Shown here piece after piece: positions 38,938 to 47,109 of a stretch of 64,000 nt of DNA. The DNA comes from Strigamia acuminata (lineage: Eukaryota; Arthropoda; Chilopoda; Geophilomorpha; Linotaeniidae): NCBI GenBank assembly GCA_949358305.1, contig OX442314.1:37173211-37237210 (forward strand). Direction: 5' to 3'. How positions within the stretch are numbered: the first letter of the stretch is position 1; each line of letters opens with the position of its first letter. A program made the translations under genes and the position numbers. The notes under the pieces are model-generated. The model searched no databases and was not told where the DNA came from. It was given only the letters and a program-made list of their open reading frames with translations.

Positions 38938-41900
38938 TTATTTCTTCGCCGCCTGCGCTGACTCGTTTTTTGACTCGTTTTTTGCCATGGCGAGTTTAAT
39001 CTCTGCCATTTGCTTCATTATTGCGTCAAATTTAGCGTCTTCTTTCGCTGTTCTTGGGCACTCATTGGAGTAGTGGCCCGGTTGGTTACACTTGAAACAA
39101 CGAATATTTGATTTGTCTCTTGGGGCTTCAGTCGATTTTTTCTTTTCAGGGTCTGCCTTCGACGGTGGCGTGTAATTCTTTCGAAAATACTTCGGAATTC
39201 GGCCGGCATTTGGTTTTAACCTGGCGCGAAATTCTTCTACCGCTCTATCTCGATGGATGAGATGCACTAGCGGTCCTTCCTCATCGCAACCCGTTGATAA
39301 GGTATCGCGATAGCTTCGTATTTCTTCGTCCGTCGAATAATCGTCTTTTTCTTCTTTTTCGTCTGATTTTCCGGCATCTTGTCCGGCTTCCTCCCCCTCC
39401 TTGACCTCCTCCAGTGTCGCTTGCATGGCTGACGCTGTCGGTGCCTTTTTAGGGGCGGCCAAAGGGTTGGAAGGCAGCGTGGATGTCAGTTTATTTTTTA
39501 TTTGTAAACCAACGCTAGCTTCTGCCAGCTCCATTATACCGCTAAGATATTCAGTAGGGCGCATAATTTTATCTGTCGCCCCATATCTTTCCGCACTCAA
39601 CTTGAGACGTTTAGCGGTTGCTGCTTTCTCCGCTTCTGGTAAAGCGGAATAATATCTCTTCTCGATATCTATCGTGTTCTCAAACAGGAAGGCGCTCATC
39701 TCCTCGTAGCTGCCTCCTGTCGGTGCCCTTTCTTCAAGTAGCACCCGTTGCGAGTATTCCGACAAACCGCCGAGAAAGAAAAGGTTGAATCCCGTGGCAT
39801 GAAATTCCATCGGGGCCTTTTCGAACAACAATCTGGCGCGAATGTCGTAATCCATTATGGTTTCACCAGGCATCTGGCGAAGACCTCGCATCTTTCGGCT
39901 CACCTCTTCGGGTGTCTCGCCGTAGCGCAGGTCGAATCTCATTAAAAAGTCGTCCCAATTGACGCCTTTCAGTCCTTGGTACCACTCACGTGCCGAGCCT
40001 GTCATTAGCTCGACAATACCGTGGGTGAGCATGTCTCCTACGGTGGCTTTAGTGGCAGTCTTAATTCGAATTACTTCGTCAAGGAAGCGATCTCCCGCTT
40101 TCCATGACCCGTCGAAACGGTTCTGAATATAAAATTGCCACCTAATATTCCCGGTAACACTCATGGTGTCACGTCGGGAGACAGCGTATTTTTTCTTTAC
40201 GCGGTCACCAGTGCTACGATTACGATCGTTTCGTTTGCTCAGATCGATTCCCTCGGCTTTTAACGAGCCGAGTAGGGCTCTTCCAAGCTCTCCCATCGTA
40301 TACTGCCGACCCGTCGAATCGGTAAACGCGCTTTGTCGGGGAAGGTCCTGAAACTCCTCCCGTCGGTGGTCGCTATTTTCCGATCGACGTCGTTTCTCTC
40401 TATCGCGCGGAGAGTTGGATCTCTTCCGGCGATTACTTGATTTATCCTTTCGTCTGTCGTCGTTGGATGAGGGGTCGGAGCTGGGGTCAGGAGACGGTGA
40501 GCGGCGTGGCGGGTTGCGCCGTGAAGAGTTTGACTCTTTCCAGCCCCTACGACGGTCGTCACGTTCCCTTTCCCTGCGTTCATCGCGCTCTCTTTCCCTT
40601 CGTCTTTCTCCGGAACCTCTCTCCGAATCGTGATGACTGGGTGCATTTGACTCCAGCCCATCTGACGACGAATCACTATTTCCGTAGCGATAATATTTCG
40701 GTCTTTCATCGCGTTTGCCTTCTCCTCGCGAAGAGGTGCGATCATGCGATTGTCTCCTTGACGACTCGTCGTCTTTAAGGATGGGTACTGGTTGTTGCCA
40801 CTCAGTCCCTTGCGGATTATCTTGCTGTTGGCTTGTGAGAGCTTGCTCTTCATTTCGCCTAGCATTATTAGCGTTGATTAACCGTGTTATCGCATTATTT
40901 GTGGCTGAATCGAGAGCTTTCATGCGGGGCCGAGTTTGTTGTTCTCTGGCCGACGCATCTCTCTTGCTCGGAGTAGCTGGTGTCGCCCTCTCCGGCTGGG
41001 GTTTGGGTTTGGCCTTCGGCGTGCGCTTTGGGTCTCCCTCTAGGCTCTCGTCGGACAGCTCGGATGAACTGACCTCTGGTTTGCGAACGGATTTCGGGTC
41101 ATCTCGTCGCAATCTGGCCATAAATGCTCGTTCTGCTTCTTGTTGCGAGTGGAAAGCATATCGATGTGCTCTCAGGGCTCGGTCAACTATTTCTACCTCC
41201 TCGGGAGTAGTCGGATTGGGCTGGGTTCTGCCGTACTCGAGAGCTTGCGCTTCTCTTTCCGCCAGCTTCCTCCGTCTCTCGCGAATGGCTTGTCGAGCCT
41301 CGTTCTCTGCATCCGCTTCAAATTGAGCGGAATCAACCAATTGTTGAGCGTGTGCACCTTCAACAATGGTGATTTGTGGGGATACACTGTGCGCTTTTAA
41401 AGCTGCACGTACGATTTGTAACGTTTCGTACACTGTAATCTTCCCCGTCGGAAGGGTGTATCTCACTCCCTCCGCTTGTGCCAACTGCATCGCATCAATC
41501 AAGGTGCCCGAGACGCTGTAAGGCTGGCTCGAGACACGCTTGACAGAGGACGAGTTGGACTTGTGCCCTTCAGACACTACCGAGGCTGGTCGACTGTGCG
41601 TAATTGGCGTGTTTAGCGCTGAATTCGCTGTCGTGTCGGACGCCGTCCTTTGTATCGAAGACGTCGCCCTCGGATCGTTTACCTCGGTATCGTGCGTTAG
41701 ACGAGGCGATTGGTTACGGGATAAAACCTCGTTTCCGCTCGTCTCGCCGTCACGATGGAGACGCGGCGGTTTGGAGTGGGACGGATCCTCACTCCGCTCC
41801 GTCTCGTCCAATCGCTGCCTCGTCCCGGCGTGAGACGGGTGCGATGCCTCCGAAGCGCTTCGTCGGTCTGGCTTGGCCTTGCGGCGTTTTTGCCTAGACT

Positions 41901-42021
41901 CGTGCGCTGAGGCTTTGGGTAAGGGACCTCCAGATCGCAAATGATAATCGGCGCCTTTACGGCTACCAGCTCTCTTATTTGCGTCGGAGTCGGAATCCGT
42001 TACTCGGATATTGTCTGCCAT
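38938..42021 (-). CDS. Element C gag: very long (1,027 residues) with CCHC knuckle
   Basis: ATG at 42021 (MADNIRVTDSDSD). It is about twice the usual Ty3/gypsy Gag length. The N-terminal ~160 residues are disordered. A small folded-looking segment around residues 170-300 follows (LPTGKITVYETLQIVRAAL, then a basic Glu/Arg/Ala coiled-coil-like helix). A long Arg/Ser/Asp/Glu-rich stretch resembles RS domains (ERGSGERRRERERDERR). The capsid-like region is near residues 640-800 (WQFYIQNRFDGSW, AREWYQGLKGVNWDDFLMRF). The knuckle CFKCNQPGHYSNEC lies near residue 980. It packages RNA and assembles the particle. The RS-like middle could bind splicing factors, but this is inference. The end overlaps pol in the -1 frame and carries two slippery heptamers. 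Confidence 0.92.
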   Translation of the reverse strand: MADNIRVTDSDSDANKRAGSRKGADYHLRSGGPLPKASAHESRQKRRKAKPDRRSASEASHPSHAGTRQRLDETERSEDPSHSKPPRLHRDGETSGNEVLSRNQSPRLTHDTEVNDPRATSSIQRTASDTTANSALNTPITHSRPASVVSEGHKSNSSSVKRVSSQPYSVSGTLIDAMQLAQAEGVRYTLPTGKITVYETLQIVRAALKAHSVSPQITIVEGAHAQQLVDSAQFEADAENEARQAIRERRRKLAEREAQALEYGRTQPNPTTPEEVEIVDRALRAHRYAFHSQQEAERAFMARLRRDDPKSVRKPEVSSSELSDESLEGDPKRTPKAKPKPQPERATPATPSKRDASAREQQTRPRMKALDSATNNAITRLINANNARRNEEQALTSQQQDNPQGTEWQQPVPILKDDESSRRQSHDRTSSRGEGKRDERPKYYRYGNSDSSSDGLESNAPSHHDSERGSGERRRERERDERRERERDDRRRGWKESNSSRRNPPRRSPSPDPSSDPSSNDDRRKDKSSNRRKRSNSPRDREKRRRSENSDHRREEFQDLPRQSAFTDSTGRQYTMGELGRALLGSLKAEGIDLSKRNDRNRSTGDRVKKKYAVSRRDTMSVTGNIRWQFYIQNRFDGSWKAGDRFLDEVIRIKTATKATVGDMLTHGIVELMTGSAREWYQGLKGVNWDDFLMRFDLRYGETPEEVSRKMRGLRQMPGETIMDYDIRARLLFEKAPMEFHATGFNLFFLGGLSEYSQRVLLEERAPTGGSYEEMSAFLFENTIDIEKRYYSALPEAEKAATAKRLKLSAERYGATDKIMRPTEYLSGIMELAEASVGLQIKNKLTSTLPSNPLAAPKKAPTASAMQATLEEVKEGEEAGQDAGKSDEKEEKDDYSTDEEIRSYRDTLSTGCDEEGPLVHLIHRDRAVEEFRARLKPNAGRIPKYFRKNYTPPSKADPEKKKSTEAPRDKSNIRCFKCNQPGHYSNECPRTAKEDAKFDAIMKQMAEIKLAMAKNESKNESAQAAKK
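38965..38983 (-). promoter_or_regulatory. Tandem pair of canonical -1 frameshift heptamers, element C
   Basis: On the minus strand A AAA AAC occurs twice in the gag frame (38977-38983 and 38965-38971), each followed by GAG TCA. The duplication encodes KNESKNES near the Gag C-terminus. A -1 slip at either enters the pol frame, which is open through the gag stop at 38938-38940. Confidence 0.85.
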
Positions 42022-42070
42022 TTTTGGGTATGAAAAATGATCTCAAGTTCTATTCGAGTCGTTTAAATCG

Positions 42071-42088
42071 ATCCCGGACAGGCCCCCA
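42071..42088 (-). other. Primer-binding site of element C (tRNA-Pro type)
   Basis: On the minus strand TGGGGGCCTGTCCGGGAT, two bases from the 5' LTR. It resembles the complement of the 3' end of animal tRNA-Pro, with about two differences from the common form. Confidence 0.7.
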
Positions 42089-42090
42089 CG

Positions 42091-43087
42091 TGTCGCGCTC
42101 AACTCTAACTGTCGCTAACTCGTGGTATGAGTCACTCTCTAATCTCGCAATACCGCTTTACTCAAGCGGTTACCCAAATAATGTGAAACGGCAAACAATG
42201 TAAAATGGTAAATATAATAAATGTATTTATTATATGGGAATTTACAGGTAAAAGGAATAAAATATGTAAGGGAATAAAGGTAAAAGGTTGGGGATGTGTG
42301 AAGTTGTCGGGAAACTGGTCGAGGTCGTCCTTTGTTGACGCTCTGGATCCAAGATGGCGTCCGCGTGGTAACGTGGTGTCGTCTTGGGCCGGCGTGGCAA
42401 TGAATGGCGTCCTCGTCTCACGTTTCTTGTTCGGTCCTTCGGGCTCACGCTGGTCGGGCGCGAGTGAATGCCTAAAAGGTCTTACTTCTGGTCTGTTGTC
42501 TAGGTTTAGGGTTTTTTGTAGGTGTCCGGCGATCACACAGCGGCGGACTCTTCTGGCTCCCGGCGATCACACAGCGGCGGGAACGCTCGTCGTGGTTTTT
42601 ACTGCAGTTTAGGCTTGTGCGACCGTTTGTCTGCACAACTCGCTAAACTGGAGTGGTTTTTGCTGTTTCTAGCGGGTGTGCTAAAACAGCGCGGTAATCT
42701 TATCACGCAGGTTACTCTGCGGAGGTTAACACGAATCAAATGTACTCACGAAGAATATATCCTTTGTCCCTGGTCACTCCTAGTGCTTGACTTAGGCCTG
42801 ATCGGTAGGACGGTAGATTTCTCGTGTGTTTCTTGTTTGATGGTTGTGTTGGTTCTGCCCGCTCAGTGCAAGGCACATTCCTTTGCACAAAGCGGGGTTG
42901 ACAGGTGACCAGAATCACCCAATGGTGGGGTGGACGAGCCATCCCCACTCCCTCAGGGCAGACGCCTGTCCATTGACTAGATGTCAATGCACTGAGGGAA
43001 GGGAGACGCGCTTGCGGCTCCCCTTACACCCGAAACGAGGTCACGAGAGAAACTCTTCGTTGACCCCGGTCCAGTCGGGTCACAACA
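42091..43087 (-). repeat. 5' LTR of element C
   Basis: 997 bp, the same ends and internal CGGCGATCACACAGCGGCG pair as the copy at 7656-8652. One base differs by eye (A at the CACCCAATGG site). It should carry the promoter of element C on the minus strand, pointing the same way as the SR gene it splits. Confidence 0.93.
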
Positions 43088-43101
43088 AGACGAATCGTCA
43101 T
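43088..43101 (-). pseudogene. Displaced 5' end of the SR splicing factor gene (start codon and first 14 nt)
   Basis: Right after the AGAC duplication the minus strand holds ATGACGATTCGTCT. Joined to 7651 it reads M-T-I-R and then the LYVGG of RRM1, with phase preserved (14 + 655 = 669 nt = 223 codons). The context CAAAAATGACG is a good start site. The natural promoter and 5' UTR lie to the right (43102 onward), now 35 kb from the coding body. Confidence 0.88.
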
Positions 43102-43559
43102 TTTTGAAACGAAAAGTTTGCAATGGGATCACGAGACTTGTTTATACACGTTTGTATGAAATCCACGTCATCGACTCATCGTGATATGCGTTTTCATCGC
43201 TAATCTCGCGAGATCTGGCCAGAGACAGCGCCATCTTGGATCTTTTCGAAAATTTTCATCTTCTGTACAAGCAAAAAAAATATATCTATCTTTTATATTA
43301 ATTTTAATTCGACAAAAACAAATGTAAGTCAATTTTATTTCACGTATTTACCGTATTTTCTCGAGTAAGAGCCGCTGCTCTTTTTCTCGTTGAAATTTCG
43401 ATTAAAATTTCAATTTTTTGATCGAAACTTCACGTTTTTCTATTGAAATTTTTATTTTTTTGATTAAATTTTCACTTTTTTCATTGAAATTTCAACTTCA
43501 ATTCCAAACGAAATTCAACAAGATGAACAAACATACTACAAGTCAGTGCAGTCACAATA
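43102..43559. other. SR gene upstream region overlapping a relic of a BTB-gene 3' end
   Basis: Holds the SR 5' UTR/promoter. At about 43230-43345 (CGCCATCTTGGATCTTTTCGAAAATTTTCATC and downstream) it matches the sequence just past the BTB gene 3' end at about 46980-47105 and, partly, 51920-52020. So a third copy of the BTB/X unit once abutted the SR gene. Otherwise AT-rich. Confidence 0.55.
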
Positions 43560-43925
43560 CAAGGGACTAAACATTTTTTTCAGATTCGGTTCAATAAATA
43601 AAAATAACAATAAAAAAAGCTTTTTCAATTTTGAAATTTAAAAATGAAGAAAAATGGCAATAATACTTTCATGGACTTTAATTTGCGAGCAAATTGTCAT
43701 AAAAATATCTTAACCACGCGATAATAAAATAAAAACTTAATTTTCCATTATCTCAGATTCTGAGATTCCAAAACAAGACAATGCGCATGCGTAACAATTC
43801 CATAGTACACGTCGCGCGTACATTACGATGAATACCATTATCATGTCGTGTCTATACGTTCGTTAAGTACTATAAAAGCATCCCACTTGGCATTAATAAA
43901 CATTATCAAACTTGTGTAGTATTTC
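43560..43925 (+). promoter_or_regulatory. Copy of the gene-X promoter (TATA box) ahead of the inverted BTB repeat
   Basis: This block is closely similar to 50875-51225, which lies directly upstream of gene X copy 2. Both contain ACTATAAAAGCATCCCACTTGG (TATAAAAG at 43871-43878) and a following AACTTGTGTAGTA that is a plausible transcription start. Here gene X itself is missing and the BTB inverted repeat starts about 20-70 bases later, so the promoter would transcribe that repeat. Confidence 0.55.
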
Positions 43926-43992
43926 GAAATACGCTTATATCGCTTGAACCTTGAATTGGATCGTTTCTTTCTCTTATTCCTGAATTCCTAGA

Positions 43993-44270
43993 CATCCAAA
44001 GGAGAATCGCAAGCAACTCGGACATCACAATCGAATGCAACGACGGTCAACTGCGCGCGCACAAAAGCGTCCTGACGACCGAAAGCCACTACTTCGCCGC
44101 CATGTTCAACTGCCAAATGATGGAGTCAAGAACGAACAAAATCGTCTTCAAAAGCTCGTCCGCGGCAATAGACGCCATCCTAAGGTTCATCTACGTCGGA
44201 TCGTACTCTCTAAGCTTCAGACGACCCCAAATTAGTCTTAAAGGTCATCCAAGTGTCTCACATGTTACTC
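43993..44270 (+). pseudogene. BTB-gene fragment, left arm
   Basis: Encodes a BTB start region on the plus strand (SDITIECNDGQLRAHKSVLT, AAIDAILRFIYVG). It then shifts frame relative to the intact gene near YSLSFRRPQ. It lacks the first exon and everything after the BTB domain. Fragment only. Confidence 0.8.
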
Positions 44271-44553
44271 GAGTGACATGTGAGACACTTGGGTGACCTC
44301 TAAGAGTAATTTGGGGTCGTCAGTGATGATTGGAGAGAACAATCCGACGTATATAAACCTTAAGATGGCTTCTATTGCCGCGGACGAGCTTTTAAAGACG
44401 ATTTTATTCGTTCTAGACTGCTTCATTTGGCTGTTGAACATAACGGCGAAATAGTGGCTTTCTCTGGTCAGGACGCTTTTGTGCGCCCGTAGTTGACCGT
44501 CGTTGCATACGATTGTGATGTCAGAGTTGGTTTCGATTCTCCTTTGGATGTCG
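44271..44553 (-). pseudogene. BTB-gene fragment, right arm
   Basis: Encodes the same BTB region on the minus strand (NSDITIVCNDGQLRAHKSVL ... AIEAILRFIYVGL) and stays in frame to TQVSHM. Start and downstream domains are missing. It is slightly closer in frame to the intact gene than the left arm, so the two arms may derive from different paralogs or have drifted. Confidence 0.8.
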
Positions 44554-44565
44554 AGATTTAAGGTT

Positions 44566-44950
44566 CATTTAAACATTTGCAGTGTATATATACCGGTTGT
44601 GAACGGTTTGGAAGCGGAATCAAGAGTGCGGGAAGAGTGGGCCAAAACCGTTTGGCTCACTCCGAATTCTGCTCAGTAAAGCTGCGCAGATGACGAGTTG
44701 CGTAGAGATCACACACGGCCGCCTTCGGGTCGTGTGCAACAATTGAGCCAGGCACGCGCGAGAGGAGGGGATGCTCCGCCCAGGCATGCGCCAGCAGCAT
44801 CATCAAAGCAATGCATGCCGCAGCGTGATTGGTTGACGCTGTTGTTGAGCCAAAACTTGCTGCAAGAGACAATATTATTTGGGTAATATTGTGTCTTTTA
44901 TTTAACTATGGCAGTATATGTTTTATTTCAACCTACATTGAAATAGAACA
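44566..44950. other. Unassigned sequence
   Basis: GC-richer stretch with a small inverted pair (CAATATTATTTGGGTAATATTG, about 44872-44891). Short ORFs lack support. No known element recognised. Confidence 0.35.
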
Positions 44951-45100
44951 TATACTCTTTCCGAACTCAAGAAGAGCCCTGGAAGCTGGGCTCCCATTGG
45001 CCTACTTGGAACTGCAATGCAACTACTGCTACACTAGTGAGATAGCTCGGCCAATGGGAGCCCAGCTTCCAGGGCTCTTCTTGAGTTCGGAAAGAGTATA
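44951..45100. repeat. Perfect inverted repeat, 52-bp arms, 46-bp loop
   Basis: Arms 44951-45002 and 45049-45100 are exact reverse complements, starting TATACTCTTTCCGAACTC. It is a perfect fold-back; the lack of mismatches suggests recent origin or gene conversion. It could be a small fold-back element. Confidence 0.9.
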
Positions 45101-45779
45101 GAATAATATTTGTTCTTGTTTTGAGACAATTTGGAACTATAGTTCGCACTCAAATAGGAATATTTGAGGTCACCACACTTCAAACACGACAAAAATTGTC
45201 CCAAATCCCAATCTGAGGTCGATGCTGAACACCCCGGTCAATAAATACAAAAAGATTGAAGAAACCTTCCTGTTCATAGTGTTCAAGCAGATTTAATTGG
45301 AAAAAAAAATTAAAATCAATAAACATCAATTATTTGTTACAATATTTTGTATAATTTACCTGCGCCGGTAGATTTCCTTCTTTTGTGAATATACCGAGTA
45401 AGAAAACTAACTCTGCTGATTATGACATATCCACCGGTGGTGACGATGCCCAAATACAGGAGCGATTCGTACGCGTACAATTAGTCATAGTTACGTAGGA
45501 GACAGAGGCATACTACTCCACCAAACTGATGCGATGTAGTCTGTCTTGACTAAATATTAAAACTGCAATGGAGCATGTAAAATAACGTGACCGTTGGTGC
45601 TGCTGAGATTTACATAACTGACTAGTTTATTCAAAGTAACATATAGGTGGCGCTGCCGAAAGGCAGTGTCACAAATTAACAAGATACAAGCGACGTGCAT
45701 CCCCTCAATTGTGAACACACAAGGGGAGCAATTAGTAAATTCAAAAGGTTAAAAATTAACATGAAAAGTAAATTTAAAT
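45101..45779. other. Unassigned spacer, possible LTR-like debris
   Basis: No supported gene. A stretch ending GGCAGTGTCACAAATTAAC then AAGGGGAGC (45660-45730) has the look of an LTR end with a purine-rich flank, but I found no partner copy in the window. Confidence 0.3.
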
Positions 45780-45817
45780 TGAACAAAAAAGCTTTTTAAA
45801 CTTCAAAATTAGAATTA

Positions 45818-46159
45818 GTGACACCATTCAAACCACACAAATACACTCGGAGATCTGTGAATATTCCTTTCAATGAGCAACAATTTCACAATTTAATCCC
45901 AGTGGAGGTTTCAGAAAGAGAAGTTCTGTTGAAGCTTCAACAGAAGAAAATGAAAATTAAAGCTTGCAAACCCAAAGCCAGACCACGAGATCCTGAGCCA
46001 AACATAATGCATTTCTACAATAGTGATATCATTTACCGCGAGCACTGTGCTATTCATCTAGAAATTCCTAGATTAGAATTAAATGCACCAGAACTTGCAC
46101 CTCCGGATTGGACGAAACGACATTATCGACAGTTACTTGAAACAGACGAACCTCTATAA
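45818..46159 (+). pseudogene. Gene X copy 1, 5'-truncated
   Basis: A 113-codon frame starting without ATG (first codon GTG). It ends in YREHCAIHLEIPRLELNAPE and HYRQLLETDEPL. It is clearly homologous to 51416-51718 (most of the last 60 residues are the same). The 5' part present in copy 2 (start codon, first ~45 codons) is missing here and is replaced by sequence resembling the promoter-proximal AAAAAGCTTTTTAAACTTC block, so a deletion joined them. The protein family is unrecognised; no signal peptide or membrane segment was seen. It lies upstream of, and converges with, the BTB gene on the opposite strand, as in copy 2. Confidence 0.6.
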
Positions 46160-47109
46160 AAATGCTCAATTTAAGTTTGGTGTTTGAGTCGACCCAGCAA
46201 TTCAATAAAAATTCATCAAAATTCAACGCCAATTCACTAAAAATGCATAAAAAAATCAACCAAACTTGTTAAAGTCTAAAATTTCGACAATTTTTTTTAG
46301 ACATTTCGACAATTTTCAGGCAAATTAAAACATTAATTTTTCAAAAGTTTGTTTTGTTCACCTTACCGTTGTCTAAAATGGATGCCTATCACTGGCAGCT
46401 TTCTCGATTCGTCAATAATCTTTCTCTGTCGGTCTTGTTCGATGGAGTAATTAAAATTAGTTATCGTTCATTCCCATTCTCTTTCTATCGTTTCGTTTAA
46501 CTGGTCGTAGAAGCACACTACTCAACATGTTGCTGCCATTACTGGTCTAAAATTAACCTGGCAACAAAATGAAAAGAGAAATAAATAAATATGAAAATAC
46601 TACAAGATACTAGATTTTAAAAAATAACGAAAAAATATCAACTCAAATATCAAATAAATTACGGAGAACAATTTTGGACAAATTTGCCCAAAATTTCACT
46701 AAAAAAAATCACTGAAAACATCACTACAAATTCATCAAATTTCACTAAATCACCGTTGAATTGTTTTATCAACTGTGCTTAAAAATGGCAAATAAATTTG
46801 CTAACAAATTAATTGTATGTCTTTATTGTACATGAGCGAGCGAGGAGTGGTTATCATGGGAGTTTACGTGGATGATTTGGTGACAGCAAGGACGAGTAGT
46901 CGTCCTTGGTGACAGCGAGCATGAGTTCAAAGATCTCGCAAAATCTCGTGCCCACCTCCCCTTTTATTGGCCAGAGACGGAGCGCCATCTTGGATCTTTT
47001 CGAAAATTTTCATCTTCTGGACAAAATAAACACAAGCAAATAAATCACAGACAAAAATAAATATATCTTTTTTATTAATTGGAAAAAAACAAATGCAAAT
47101 CAATTTATT
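46160..47109. other. Spacer between gene X copy 1 and the BTB gene
   Basis: AT-rich and non-coding. Its right end (46980-47105) matches 43230-43345 and 51920-52020. TTTATT at 47104-47109 is AATAAA on the minus strand, directly after the BTB stop codon. Confidence 0.5.

Larger units (their letters stand above)
7656..43087 (-). mobile_element. Element C: large Ty3/gypsy LTR retrotransposon containing elements A and B
   Basis: A full-length element read on the minus strand: 5' LTR (42091-43087), tRNA-Pro-like primer site, gag, pol, a third ORF, polypurine tract, and 3' LTR (7656-8652). It is flanked by the 4-bp duplication AGAC (7652-7655 and 43088-43091). Removing the nested 14445-36419 block leaves about 13.46 kb, which is large for this superfamily. 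The LTRs are both 997 bp and I found one difference between them (G at about 8488, A in the other), so the insertion is recent. Domain order PR-RT-RNaseH-IN places it in Ty3/gypsy. The third ORF has no membrane segment, so it is not a typical errantivirus env. Confidence 0.92.
43945..44565 (+). ncRNA. Candidate hairpin RNA locus: ~280-bp inverted duplication of the BTB gene 5' region
   Basis: The left arm (about 43993-44270) and right arm (44271-44553) are inverted copies of the region encoding the BTB domain, meeting at a near-perfect palindrome CACATGTTACTCGAGTGACATGTG with almost no loop. I count about 33 differences over ~280 bp (about 88% identity). A TATA promoter copy lies just upstream on the plus strand. 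A transcript would fold into a long imperfect duplex, like hairpin RNAs that yield endogenous siRNAs in insects. The arms are homologous to the intact BTB gene at 47110-48848 and presumably to its split paralog, so these could be targets. Expression and processing are inference; it may instead be an inert inverted duplication. Confidence 0.45.

Noticed and set aside
45336-45680. Possible solo LTR (TGTTACAATA ... GTGTCACA)
   Set aside because: No second copy in the window and no convincing target duplication.
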